Source: Bog-159 sp035499555
Lineage (GTDB): Bacteria > Acidobacteriota > Terriglobia > Bryobacterales > Bryobacteraceae
Direction: 5' to 3'
Assembly (NCBI GenBank): GCA_035499555.1
Contig: DATJYO010000037.1
Coordinates: forward strand, 1 to 64,000
Length of the DNA: 64,000 nt
The position numbers were made by a program, and so were the translations under genes. Positions 26,306-34,927 of this stretch are shown here, in pieces. Within the stretch, counting starts at the first letter, position 1. The number at the start of each line of letters is the position of its first letter. The notes beneath the pieces were generated by a model that ran no database searches, had not been told where the DNA came from, and saw only the letters and a program-made list of their open reading frames with translations.

Positions 26306-27262
26306 ATGCGGAATGCCTTGAAAATGGCTGCGTGGATTCTTTGTGCTTGCCCGCCGCTGATCGTGGTGACGGGCTGCCCCGCCGTCGCGCAACAGCCGCC
26401 GGCGCCCCAGCAGCCGGCCACGCAGCAGACGAATCCGCCCTCCAGCGAGCCGGCGTCGCCGCCGCCTGCGGCGCCCTCTAAACCGCCGGTCGCGGCGCGG
26501 GATTCCTTCTACGCCGGAGACGGGTTTTCGATCACTTTGCGATATGCGTACATGACGGGTCACCCTTCGATGGGAACGGGAATTGGGGACGCCAACACGT
26601 ATCCCAGCAGCCTGGATTTCGGTGGTACTCCTCGTCCGTCTGGGGAAGGCATTGTGAGTATCCCGGTCGGCAAACATAACGCGTTGCACTTCTCGTTTCT
26701 TCGCATCCTGGGAACCGGCAATTCCACGGCCCCGCAAGACACCACCATCTTCAACGTCAGTTGGCCCGCCGGCACTTACATGGCTACCCACTACAATCTG
26801 GAAAACGCCAAGCTGTCGCTCGATTACCTTTCGTGGCCGTTTCCGGTGAAAGACTCCAAGTTCCACATCAAGACACTCTGGGAGATCCAATATACGACTA
26901 TTTTGTCCAGTTTCGATGCGCCGGCTTTGCATGGCCAGACGGATGCCGCGGGCGCCCCGGTCGTCACCAGCGGGTATGGCAAGGACTGGTTCCTTTACCC
27001 CAGTTTTGGCTTGGGCGCTGATTATCTGATCAGCAAGAATCTGCGCTTCGAAGCGCGCGGATCCGGATTCGCCCTGCCCCACCGCTCGGACCTCTGGGAC
27101 GCCGAAGCGACGCTGTGTTACCGGTGGGGCAAACTCGAACTGCAAGCCGGTGCGGAGGCGTTCCACTTCAAGACCTCTCCCCAGCGTGTGGAGTATGTGG
27201 GCGGCACTTATCCCGGCGTCTTTGTGGGGATGCGTTGGTACCCGGAATTCGGCAAGCACTAA
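26306..27262 (+). CDS. Outer-membrane beta-barrel-like protein, function unknown
   Basis: The 318-residue protein has a signal sequence (about residues 1-29). VTGC at residues 21-24 resembles a lipobox, but AVAQQ just after it also fits signal peptidase I. A Pro/Gln/Ser-rich linker (30-64) follows. The rest alternates hydrophobic and polar residues in amphipathic strands (FSITLRYAYMTGH, ALHFSFLRILGTGN, KLSLDYLSWPF, FLYPSFGLGADYLI) and ends close to GVFVGMRWYPEFGKH, as outer-membrane barrels do. I cannot name a ligand or a family. Confidence 0.75.
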   Translation: MRNALKMAAWILCACPPLIVVTGCPAVAQQPPAPQQPATQQTNPPSSEPASPPPAAPSKPPVAARDSFYAGDGFSITLRYAYMTGHPSMGTGIGDANTYPSSLDFGGTPRPSGEGIVSIPVGKHNALHFSFLRILGTGNSTAPQDTTIFNVSWPAGTYMATHYNLENAKLSLDYLSWPFPVKDSKFHIKTLWEIQYTTILSSFDAPALHGQTDAAGAPVVTSGYGKDWFLYPSFGLGADYLISKNLRFEARGSGFALPHRSDLWDAEATLCYRWGKLELQAGAEAFHFKTSPQRVEYVGGTYPGVFVGMRWYPEFGKH

Positions 27263-27346
27263 CATCCCGCCAGATTTTACAAAGCCTTAACAGCGAAGGA
27301 GAAACGCGTCTGCGCCCAACCGCGTTTCCCGTTGAAGGGATAATTC

Positions 27347-27637
27347 TTGACCGCCGGACACAAAAGGGTCGCGCGGCGCTCCCGCCATTCGGGAATTGCG
27401 GACCCGGACATCCGGGCCGAAGTGGAGAAGTGCCTCGCCCTGTCCCGCGAAACCGAGATGGCGGTGGGTTCGGGCGAGCGTCTGACCGCCGCGCGCCGCG
27501 CGGTGGATCTTGCCAGGGCGTATGATAGGGTACTTGAGAATATCCGTCTCGTCCCTCTTTCGGCGCCGGAACAACAGTGTGTTCGCGAGCAGTTGGCGCC
27601 CGTCCGGGAGCAGCTCAGGAAGTACAGGCTCCGCTGA
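27347..27637 (+). CDS. Small helical protein, function unknown
   Basis: A 96-residue basic protein, mostly helical by composition (DPDIRAEVEKCLALSRETEMA, LTAARRAVDLARAYDRVLENI, PEQQCVREQLAPVREQLRKY). It has no signal peptide or membrane segment and no recognised family. The start is TTG at 27347 with GAAGGGA six bases upstream. It lies between an outer-membrane-type gene and an NHL-repeat gene on the same strand. Confidence 0.6.
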   Translation: MTAGHKRVARRSRHSGIADPDIRAEVEKCLALSRETEMAVGSGERLTAARRAVDLARAYDRVLENIRLVPLSAPEQQCVREQLAPVREQLRKYRLR

Positions 27638-27667
27638 GGGCTTGACAAATAATCGGAGACTCTTCAG

Positions 27668-29674
27668 GTGATTCGTGATTTCGTGAGTAAAGAAAGCGTG
27701 CGCGCGGGGTATCTCTCCGCGCTCGGAATTCTGTTCATCGCAGCGTCGTCTTTATGCCGGGCCCAGGCTCCCCCACCGTACAAGATTTCCACGGTTGCCG
27801 GAACCTGCAGTTCTACGTACTGCAATGCCACGCCGCCGACCTGCCCCCTTTCCAGCGTCGGTGACGGCGGGGCCGCCGCCAGCGCCCAACTCTGCGGACC
27901 TGCCGGCTTGGCCGTCGACTCCTCCGGCAACCTGTACATCGCGGATACCCAGAATGCGCGCGTCCGCGAGCTATCGACCGGCGGCAACATCAGCACGGTG
28001 GCCGGCAACGGCACGGCGGGATTCGCCGGAGACGGATCTTCGGCTACCGCCAGCAGCACCGAGCTGAACGCTCCTTCCGCACTGGCGTTCGACAGCCATG
28101 GCAATCTCTACATCGCCGACACCGGCAATTATGTGATCCGCGAGGTGGCGGGAAGCACCATCAATACGGTGGCGGGTAAGAATAGTCTGGGAGCCGGTTT
28201 TGGCGGCGATCTCGGCCCGGCCACCGCCGCCCAGCTCAACAATCCCTCGGGTGTGGCGGTGGATTCCTCCGGCAATATCTATATTGCGGATCCGAATAAC
28301 AACGAAGTGCGCGTGGTGTGCGAAAATCAGACGCCGATCGCGTGCACCAGCACCGCCTTCGGCAGCGTGACTTTCGCGGCCGGCTACATCAACACCTTCG
28401 CCGGCGATCAGGTGTCGGGCGCGGGTGACACCGGAGATAACGGTCTCTCGACCGGAGCTTTGCTCAACAATCCGGAAGGCGTGGCGATGGACGGCTCGGG
28501 CAACTTGTATATTGCCGACACCGACAACAACGCCATCCGCAAAGTGACCCCCGCCGGCACCATCACCACGGTAGCGGGCAACGGTAATCCACTGGGCGGA
28601 TACTCGGGTGACGGCGGCCTGGCCACGCAGGCGGAACTGAATGGACCGAAGTCCGTGGCCGCGGATGGCAACGGCAACCTGTACATCGCCGACACCTACA
28701 ACAGCGTGATTCGCCTGGTTGAGCCGAATGGCATCATCACGACCATCGCAGGCAATCAGGCGGCCGGTCCCGGTTTTGCCGGCGACGGCGGCGACGCCGC
28801 CAGCGCTCAGTTCTACTTTCCGAATGGCGTGGCCGTCTACAACGGCAAGGTATACGTCTCGGATACCGGAAACAACGTCATTCGCCTGTTGACGCCGCAG
28901 CCCCAGAACAATCCGCCCCAGATCAACTCCGGCGGCGTCATCACCGCCAGTGCTTTCGGCGCTTCCACCACGGCGGCGCCGGGGAGCTGGATCGAGATCT
29001 ACGGTACCAATCTGGCGAGCGGCCCCCATACCTGGCAGAGCTCGAATTTCACCGGTTCCACCGCACCCATTTCGCTCGATTCGACCTCGGTAACAATCGG
29101 CGGCCAGTCCGCGTTTGTTTATTACGTCAGCTCAAACCAGGTGGACGTGCAGGTACCCGACGTGAGTGCCGGCACACAGCAGTTGATCCTGAGTAATCCG
29201 CAGGGAAATAGCAACACTTACAACCTGGCCGTGGCCGCCGCCGCGCCGGGGCTGTACGCGCCCTCGTTCTTGAATATCGGCGGCAAACAGTACGTCGGCG
29301 CGGTATCGCCGACCGCGCCGCTGGTCTGGTCTTTGCCGGTCGGGGCCGTCAGCGGACTGACTTCGAAGCCCGCCCGTCCCGGCGACGTGATCGTGTTGTA
29401 CGGCGTCGGCTTTGGCGCGGTGACTCCCAAGGTTCCCGCGGGCCAGATCGCCAGCGGCCAGACGACTCTGGCCACGCCCGTGCAGTTCAGCTTCGGGGAC
29501 ACGCCCGCCACCACGACTTACCAGGGCCTCGCGCCGGGCTTCGTCGGCTTGTACCAGTTCAACGTGACCGTCCCCACCATCACGCCCAGCGATGCCGTGC
29601 CCCTGACCTACAGCCAGGGCGGCGTCAACGGCACCCAGACGCTATACACCGCCGTGGGAGCGCCCGGCAGTTAG
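27668..29674 (+). CDS. Exported NHL-repeat protein with TIGR03437 C-terminal domain
   Basis: The 668-residue protein has a signal peptide (about residues 13-33) and a beta-propeller of NHL repeats (about 38-410). The repeats read as GVAVDSSGNIYIADPNNNEVRVV, GVAMDGSGNLYIADTDNNAIRKV and similar, interleaved with INTVAGN-type strands. The last 240 residues (about 425-668) are the TIGR03437 domain (AAPGSWIEIYGTNLASG, FVYYVSSNQVDVQVPD, PARPGDVIVLYGVGFG), typical of Solibacter-type exported proteins. The function is unknown; NHL propellers usually bind proteins or sugars outside the cell. The GTG start is the most upstream option that keeps the signal sequence. Confidence 0.88.
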   Translation: MIRDFVSKESVRAGYLSALGILFIAASSLCRAQAPPPYKISTVAGTCSSTYCNATPPTCPLSSVGDGGAAASAQLCGPAGLAVDSSGNLYIADTQNARVRELSTGGNISTVAGNGTAGFAGDGSSATASSTELNAPSALAFDSHGNLYIADTGNYVIREVAGSTINTVAGKNSLGAGFGGDLGPATAAQLNNPSGVAVDSSGNIYIADPNNNEVRVVCENQTPIACTSTAFGSVTFAAGYINTFAGDQVSGAGDTGDNGLSTGALLNNPEGVAMDGSGNLYIADTDNNAIRKVTPAGTITTVAGNGNPLGGYSGDGGLATQAELNGPKSVAADGNGNLYIADTYNSVIRLVEPNGIITTIAGNQAAGPGFAGDGGDAASAQFYFPNGVAVYNGKVYVSDTGNNVIRLLTPQPQNNPPQINSGGVITASAFGASTTAAPGSWIEIYGTNLASGPHTWQSSNFTGSTAPISLDSTSVTIGGQSAFVYYVSSNQVDVQVPDVSAGTQQLILSNPQGNSNTYNLAVAAAAPGLYAPSFLNIGGKQYVGAVSPTAPLVWSLPVGAVSGLTSKPARPGDVIVLYGVGFGAVTPKVPAGQIASGQTTLATPVQFSFGDTPATTTYQGLAPGFVGLYQFNVTVPTITPSDAVPLTYSQGGVNGTQTLYTAVGAPGS

Positions 29675-29675
29675 A

Positions 29676-30425
29676 CTACGCCGCGGTCCAACCTCCGTCG
29701 ATCGTCACCACCGAACCGTTTACGAAATCCGCTTCGGGCGAACAGAGATACAGCACCATGTGCGCGATCTCCTCGGGCCGCCCGAGGCGGCCCACGGGCT
29801 GGCGCTGGTTCAACTCGGCGCGGACCTTGTCTTTTTCGTGCTTGTGATATTTTTCCAGGTAGCCCTCGACAAAAGGCGTGTCCACGGTGCCCGGACAGAC
29901 GCAGTTGACGCGTAACTCGGTCGGATAATCCACCGCCAGTTGCCGCGTCATGGCGATCACCGCGCCCTTGGTGGCACAATAGGCGAATCGCTTCTTGACG
30001 CCCACCATGCCAGCCACTGAACCGATATTGACGATCGCGCCGCGGGAGGCCAGCAGCAGCGGCAGCGCGGCCCGCGTCACCAGGAACGTGCCCCGCACGT
30101 TGACCCGCAGCAGCCGCTCGAAATCTTCGAGATCGGTCTCGGCCACGCCGCCCACCAATCCGATTCCCGCGTTGTTCACCAGGATGTCCAGAGCCGCGAT
30201 GTGCGCGAACGCGGACGCGACGGCCGCTTCATCGGTAATATCGAGTATGAGGACGGAGGCATCCGGAATCTCGCTGGCTAACGCGGCGGCGCCGGCCTGG
30301 TCCACATCGGCGATGGTGACCTGCGCGCCGGCCGCATGCAGGGCCCGGCAGGTAGCTGCCCCGATGCCGCTGGCGCCCCCGGTGACTACCGCCCGGCGCC
30401 CGTCAATACGGAAGGGATGATGCAT
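29676..30425 (-). CDS. Short-chain dehydrogenase/reductase (SDR)
   Basis: A 249-residue classical SDR: nucleotide loop TGGASGIG, NNAG, the catalytic serine in NIGSVAG and the YCATK form of the YxxxK motif. The acidic residue after the second strand (IADVD) favours NAD(H) over NADP(H). The substrate is unknown. The ATG at 30425 is preferred because it places the Rossmann strand 10 residues from the N-terminus; it directly abuts the start codon of the divergent glycosylase gene. The stop is 1 bp from the stop of the NHL-repeat gene. Confidence 0.9.
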   Translation of the reverse strand: MHHPFRIDGRRAVVTGGASGIGAATCRALHAAGAQVTIADVDQAGAAALASEIPDASVLILDITDEAAVASAFAHIAALDILVNNAGIGLVGGVAETDLEDFERLLRVNVRGTFLVTRAALPLLLASRGAIVNIGSVAGMVGVKKRFAYCATKGAVIAMTRQLAVDYPTELRVNCVCPGTVDTPFVEGYLEKYHKHEKDKVRAELNQRQPVGRLGRPEEIAHMVLYLCSPEADFVNGSVVTIDGGWTAA

Positions 30426-31124
30426 CGTTCGAATTTTAGCGCCCTGCGGGTTCTCCAGGACGAAGTGATCCAATGCCGCCGCTGCCCGCGCCTGGTGGCG
30501 TACCGCGAGGAGGTGGCGCGCGTGAAGCGCCGCGCCTATCGCGACTGGGAATACTGGGGCCGGCCGGTCCCGTCATTCGGATCCGCGGACGCCCGCCTGG
30601 CGATCGTCGGCCTGGCCCCCGGCGCGCACGGCTCCAACCGTACCGGACGCATGTTCACGGGCGACATGTCCGGCCACCTGCTGTATCGCGTACTCTATCG
30701 GACGGGTTTCGCCTCCCAGCCGCAGAGCGTCTCGCGCGACGACGGGCAGCGGCTGATGGACGCCTGCATCACCGCGGCCGTGCGTTGCGCGCCGCCCGCC
30801 AACCGGCCCGCGCGCGAAGAGATCGCCAATTGCCTGCCGTACCTGGAACGCGAACTGGACCTGCTGACGAACGTGAAGGTGGTGGTCGCCCTGGGGCGCC
30901 TGGCCTTCGACAATTATCTCGGCATTCTGTTGCGTCGTGGATCGATTCGCCGCCGCGCGGCTTTCCCTTTCGGTCATAATTGCCACTACCAGACCGCGCC
31001 GGGCCAGCCGCATCTGATCGGCTCCTATCATCCCAGCCAACAAAATACGTCCACCGGTAAGTTGACCGAAGCCATGCTGACCGCCGTGTTCCGGCGCGCG
31101 CGGAAGATACTGGCGGCGGATTAG
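30420..31124 (+). CDS. Uracil-DNA glycosylase, family 5 (UdgB type)
   Basis: The 234-residue protein has the Fe-S-containing UDG layout: Cys19 and Cys22 (CRRCPRLVAYREEVA), the GLAPGAHGSNRTGRMFTGD active-site motif, CITAAVRCAPPANRP with two further cysteines, and GSYHPSQQNT as the C-terminal motif. In family 5 the usual Asp/Asn of motif 1 is replaced by Ala, as seen in LAPGAHG. Such enzymes remove uracil, hypoxanthine and other deaminated bases from DNA. GGAAGGG precedes two adjacent ATGs (30417 and 30420). Confidence 0.9.
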   Translation: MHRSNFSALRVLQDEVIQCRRCPRLVAYREEVARVKRRAYRDWEYWGRPVPSFGSADARLAIVGLAPGAHGSNRTGRMFTGDMSGHLLYRVLYRTGFASQPQSVSRDDGQRLMDACITAAVRCAPPANRPAREEIANCLPYLERELDLLTNVKVVVALGRLAFDNYLGILLRRGSIRRRAAFPFGHNCHYQTAPGQPHLIGSYHPSQQNTSTGKLTEAMLTAVFRRARKILAAD

Positions 31125-31129
31125 CGTTC

Positions 31130-33097
31130 TCAGTTAGTGGCGTACAGGCTCGCCAGTTGCCAGCCGCGATAACCCTGCGGGCCCTGGACATTGAGAACCT
31201 GGGTGGCCCCGGCCAGTTCGATGGCCTGGCTCGTGACTCCCTTGATGGTGACGATCAGCGCCGCGTGAAAGAAGTAGTTGCCGTTGGAGAGCAGTTGCGC
31301 GGCGCCATCGGCGGCACAGTAGACTCCCAGGCTCGCGTTCAATTGCGGATTAACTGTCATATGAGTCTCGTCCACGGTGAGCGCCATCCCGCGCGTGTAA
31401 CAGTCGTTCGGTTGGCACCCGGGATATCCCAGGCCCAGCGGCGGATTGGAGACGCGGGTGTCGCCGTTATCGAATACGATCATCGGGCCGGCTCCATTGT
31501 TCGCCATGCTGACATCATGCTGGTGCGAGAACCAGGGCCATGGGTCGAGCAGAACGTTCTGAAAATCGAAGTTCGTGTCCGGTCCCCAGCCCATGTACCA
31601 GAGAGGAGCGCCGCTGCCTGCGCCGTCCTGGTAGTCGATCTTGATCACCAGGTCCTGGTCCTTCATGGATAAGATCAGATCGTGCGATGGCGGCCAATAA
31701 TAAATGCTGTTGGCATGCAGCCAGTCGGTGGCGTAGGGAGAGATTCCGGAGCCGAGCAGAAAAGTGGGCGGACATCCGGCTTCACCCGTGATACACGTTT
31801 CACCCAGTACTGCCGCGCGGTTGATATCCAGGTAATCGAAAGAGTCCCAATACCACACCACCTGCCAGTTGGCATCCATAACCAGAATCGTGTCGCCGAT
31901 CACATCCACCGGAAGACCGCTGGTGTCGCCCTGCGTGCCTGGAGGATATATCTTCTCCACGCTCGCCAGGGCGGCCACATATCCGTTGGGCAACGCCGTC
32001 AATTCGTGGTGAAAGCCACCCAGGCACGCCGCCCCGATCGGCGGCCGCCGCGGGATCGTAGTGCACGGCCCCCCGTTGGCCGAGCCTAGCGCCACCAATT
32101 CCTGCTGCACCACACCCGTATTGGTCTCCTTGACGATGTTCCCGGCCAGATCGACCTGCCGCAGCACCTGGGCCGCGCCGGTGGCGGGATTCCAGGAGAA
32201 GTCGTTCTGGATGGTGTACACGCCGCCATTCTGTACGGGCCGTGTGATCAGGTCGGGATGGCCGGCCGGCGGATTATAGAACCAGTTGATTTTGCCGGAT
32301 AAATCGGTAGCCACATCGCGGTAGTTCGTCTCGCCGCCAAGTTGGCTCAGTCCCCAAAGTAAGGCGGGCTCGGCGGTATCGGTCTGCGGGCCGGCCGGCA
32401 CCAGCACCTGGAACGTGGGGAAGGGAATGCCGGCGGGCAATGGACCCGTATTGAATTTGACGTTGGCACCGTTGGTGATCTTGCCGCCGGTAGCGGTTTG
32501 CGCGTGGATCAGGTACTGCGTGGAAGGATACATCCCGGCGATCTCGAAGGTCATCGTGGTCGAGCCGTTACATGCCGTCCAATTTGTGTTGGTGACCGCG
32601 CTGCTCGCCGCGTTCTGGCGGAAAGACGCGCGCATCCGGCTGCCCGACGGGCAAGCCGGCGCGCTGAACAACGCTACCAGCGGATTGCCGCTGCTCACCG
32701 CCACTGCATTGCTGCCCGTCGCCAGCGGAGTCACCGAATAAGTCACGGTTTTCGCGGCGGTCTCTCCGGAAGCGAAATCCTTGATCACCACCTGGATGTG
32801 ATACGTGCCTTCCGGGCCGGTCGGCGCCCAGGCGAATGGCTGGGCCGCATAGGTGTTCCCGATCTGCGTGCCGATGTTGAAGTCCTTCACCAGCCCCAGC
32901 GGATGGCCGGCCAGCCCCAGGTTGAATTGGAAAGTCAACGGTCCCGCATTGCTGTCGGTGGCCGTTACCGTCCACACGATCGAGGTGCCGATCGCCTGGG
33001 GTGACGGGACGGACGGTGTCACGGAGGTGATCTTTACCGTCGCCGCTGCCGGCATCGCGAGCAGCCCGCAGAGACACAACCAAGGCTTCAGAGGCAT
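31130..33097 (-). CDS. Arylsulfotransferase (ASST)-like exported protein
   Basis: This 655-residue exported protein has a signal peptide (MPLKPWLCLCGLLAMPAAA) and an N-terminal Ig/cadherin-like domain (about residues 24-130). A six-bladed-propeller-type ASST domain follows, with the histidine-bearing motifs GGFHHELTALPNG, DWLHANSIYYW and WFSHQHDVSM, which match the positions of the catalytic and binding histidines of bacterial PAPS-independent arylsulfate sulfotransferases. The family transfers sulfate between phenolic compounds in the periplasm. Neither a DsbA-like partner nor a sulfatase is nearby. The gene ends 5 bp from the glycosylase stop (convergent). Confidence 0.85.
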   Translation of the reverse strand: MPLKPWLCLCGLLAMPAAATVKITSVTPSVPSPQAIGTSIVWTVTATDSNAGPLTFQFNLGLAGHPLGLVKDFNIGTQIGNTYAAQPFAWAPTGPEGTYHIQVVIKDFASGETAAKTVTYSVTPLATGSNAVAVSSGNPLVALFSAPACPSGSRMRASFRQNAASSAVTNTNWTACNGSTTMTFEIAGMYPSTQYLIHAQTATGGKITNGANVKFNTGPLPAGIPFPTFQVLVPAGPQTDTAEPALLWGLSQLGGETNYRDVATDLSGKINWFYNPPAGHPDLITRPVQNGGVYTIQNDFSWNPATGAAQVLRQVDLAGNIVKETNTGVVQQELVALGSANGGPCTTIPRRPPIGAACLGGFHHELTALPNGYVAALASVEKIYPPGTQGDTSGLPVDVIGDTILVMDANWQVVWYWDSFDYLDINRAAVLGETCITGEAGCPPTFLLGSGISPYATDWLHANSIYYWPPSHDLILSMKDQDLVIKIDYQDGAGSGAPLWYMGWGPDTNFDFQNVLLDPWPWFSHQHDVSMANNGAGPMIVFDNGDTRVSNPPLGLGYPGCQPNDCYTRGMALTVDETHMTVNPQLNASLGVYCAADGAAQLLSNGNYFFHAALIVTIKGVTSQAIELAGATQVLNVQGPQGYRGWQLASLYATN

Positions 33098-33180
33098 ATC
33101 CGTGCAATCCCCTCCTGGGAACTTTAGGTCATTCTACCCTTGAAATCGAGCCGCCGCGGCGATGCTGGTACCATGACGAG

Positions 33181-33909
33181 ATGCCCTTGGAAAGCGTCCC
33201 GCTGCACTACCATGTGCAGGGTGACGGCGAGCCCCTCCTGATGCTGCACGGCTTCAGCGGCACGGGCGCCGACTGGGCGCCGCTGGCTGCGGAGTGGGCC
33301 GCGGATTTCCGCCGAATCATGCCGGATCTGCGCGGCCACGGCCGTTCCGCCAATCCCGCGCCGGAGTTCCGGCACGACGCAGCCGCGGGCGACGTCCAGG
33401 CGCTGCTGGACCGGCTGGGCCTCGCCGAATTCAAAGGACTGGGTGTAAGCAGCGGCGGCAACGTGCTCCTGCACCTGGCCACGCGGCAGCCGGAGAGAGT
33501 CAAAGCCATGGTGTTGGTAAGCGCCACGAGCCACTTTCCCGATCAGGCCCGCCCGATCATGCGGCATTACACCTTCGAGGCGCTGCCGGACGAGGAAAAG
33601 GAGAAGATGCGCCGGCGCCATCCCGGCGGCCAGGCGCAGATCGATACGCTTTTCGCCCAGGCGCGCGCCTTTGCGGACAGCTACGACGATCTGAATTTCA
33701 GCCCGGAGGATCTGGCGAAGATCACCGCCCGCACCCTGATCGTGCAGGGAGACCGCGATCCGTTCTACCCCGTGCAGATCTCCATGGACATGGCGGCCGC
33801 GATTCCGCGCTCGCGCCTTTGGATCGTGCCCGGCGGCGGCCACGCCCCCATCGGAGGCGAACGCTGGCCCGCGTTCGTGCAAACGGCGCACGCATTCCTG
33901 CGCGGCTAG
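33181..33909 (+). CDS. Alpha/beta-fold hydrolase
   Basis: The 242-residue protein has the alpha/beta hydrolase core: oxyanion HGFSGTG, nucleophile elbow GVSSGG (Ser about residue 90), the acid in QGDRDPFYP (Asp about 198) and the histidine in GGGHAP (His about 221). It is related to esterases and lactonase-like hydrolases (MhpC/PcaD type). The cytoplasmic substrate is unknown. It converges on the DHH gene with a 1-bp gap. Confidence 0.88.
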   Translation: MPLESVPLHYHVQGDGEPLLMLHGFSGTGADWAPLAAEWAADFRRIMPDLRGHGRSANPAPEFRHDAAAGDVQALLDRLGLAEFKGLGVSSGGNVLLHLATRQPERVKAMVLVSATSHFPDQARPIMRHYTFEALPDEEKEKMRRRHPGGQAQIDTLFAQARAFADSYDDLNFSPEDLAKITARTLIVQGDRDPFYPVQISMDMAAAIPRSRLWIVPGGGHAPIGGERWPAFVQTAHAFLRG

Positions 33910-33910
33910 C

Positions 33911-34864
33911 CTACGCCTTCAACTCCTCCACTATCTCCGCCGCCACCGCCCGTGCCTTCTCCAAAGCCCCCGGCTCGAAGCTGATGGCGCCCACGCGGGC
34001 GTGGCCGCCCCCGCCGTACCGTTCGCAGATGGAAGCCAGGTTGTGTTTGGGCTCGTCGTGCGCCCAGGGGTTGGATCCCACCGAGATCTTGGTCCGGAAA
34101 CTGGACGGGCTCACCGAAACCGTATAAGTGCAATCGGGGAACAGGTAATACGGGATGAACTTGTTGTAGCCTTCCAGATCGTAGCCGGTAAGGTCGAAAA
34201 ACACCACGCCATTATCCTGCCGCGCCCGGCCGCCGATCAGGTCCACCGATTTCAGGTGCCGCTCATGGAGCGGCTTGAACAATGCCTGGATCTCCGGTTC
34301 GCAGGCGATCTCTTCGAGCGTCCGGTGCTGCATCCAGCCGATCACCTTCTGCACGATGCCGGAACCCTTGGTCCCCTCGATCACCAGCGTGAGCTTCATA
34401 GCCGGCGCGCCCAGCTCCACCGCGGTTTTGGCGTCGGCATACTGCGCGCCGTCGATGATGTTGGCCCAACTGACCAGTTGGTTCAGGTCCGGGGCGGAGA
34501 AGCCGAAGCGCTGGTTGGCCACCGCGCAAATAAACGCCGTGCAGGATTTGTAGGAGGGATCGTACAGCTTCCGGCCGCTGTGATCCTGGCGGAAGTTCTC
34601 GGCATCCTCCGGCGTCAGGAAGGCGCTTTGGTGATGATCGAACCACCACGTCAGCCGTGGATCGCTCGAATACTTGAAGTCCACGATGGCGTTCACGTCG
34701 CCATCGAACAGGCTGTCTTCGAAGAGTTGGGACGCCTTGTGCGCCATTCCCGTGTAAGCGAACTCCGCTGCCGGGTAGAACGCCCCCTGCATGAAGCGCG
34801 TGAAGAACGCGGCGGAAGCAGCGCCGTCGAAACAATGGTCGTGATAAAGAACGCGGACCCGCAT
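33911..34864 (-). CDS. DHH-family phosphoesterase
   Basis: A 317-residue protein with metal-binding motifs of DHH phosphoesterases: HDHCFDGAASAA at the N-terminus, VDFKYS, WWFDHHQSAF (the DHH motif) and a C-terminal DHHA1-like domain ending in GGGGHARVGAISF. Members cleave nanoRNA, cyclic dinucleotides, pyrophosphate or polyphosphate; the architecture without regulatory domains resembles NrnA-type oligoribonucleases, but the choice is not certain. It stands alone between a convergent hydrolase and the M14 peptidase. Confidence 0.85.
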   Translation of the reverse strand: MRVRVLYHDHCFDGAASAAFFTRFMQGAFYPAAEFAYTGMAHKASQLFEDSLFDGDVNAIVDFKYSSDPRLTWWFDHHQSAFLTPEDAENFRQDHSGRKLYDPSYKSCTAFICAVANQRFGFSAPDLNQLVSWANIIDGAQYADAKTAVELGAPAMKLTLVIEGTKGSGIVQKVIGWMQHRTLEEIACEPEIQALFKPLHERHLKSVDLIGGRARQDNGVVFFDLTGYDLEGYNKFIPYYLFPDCTYTVSVSPSSFRTKISVGSNPWAHDEPKHNLASICERYGGGGHARVGAISFEPGALEKARAVAAEIVEELKA

Positions 34865-34927
34865 GAAAATATGGGAAACGTACCAGCTTGCCTTAATGGA
34901 CGGATAAATGCAAGTGCGCCGCCGGCC

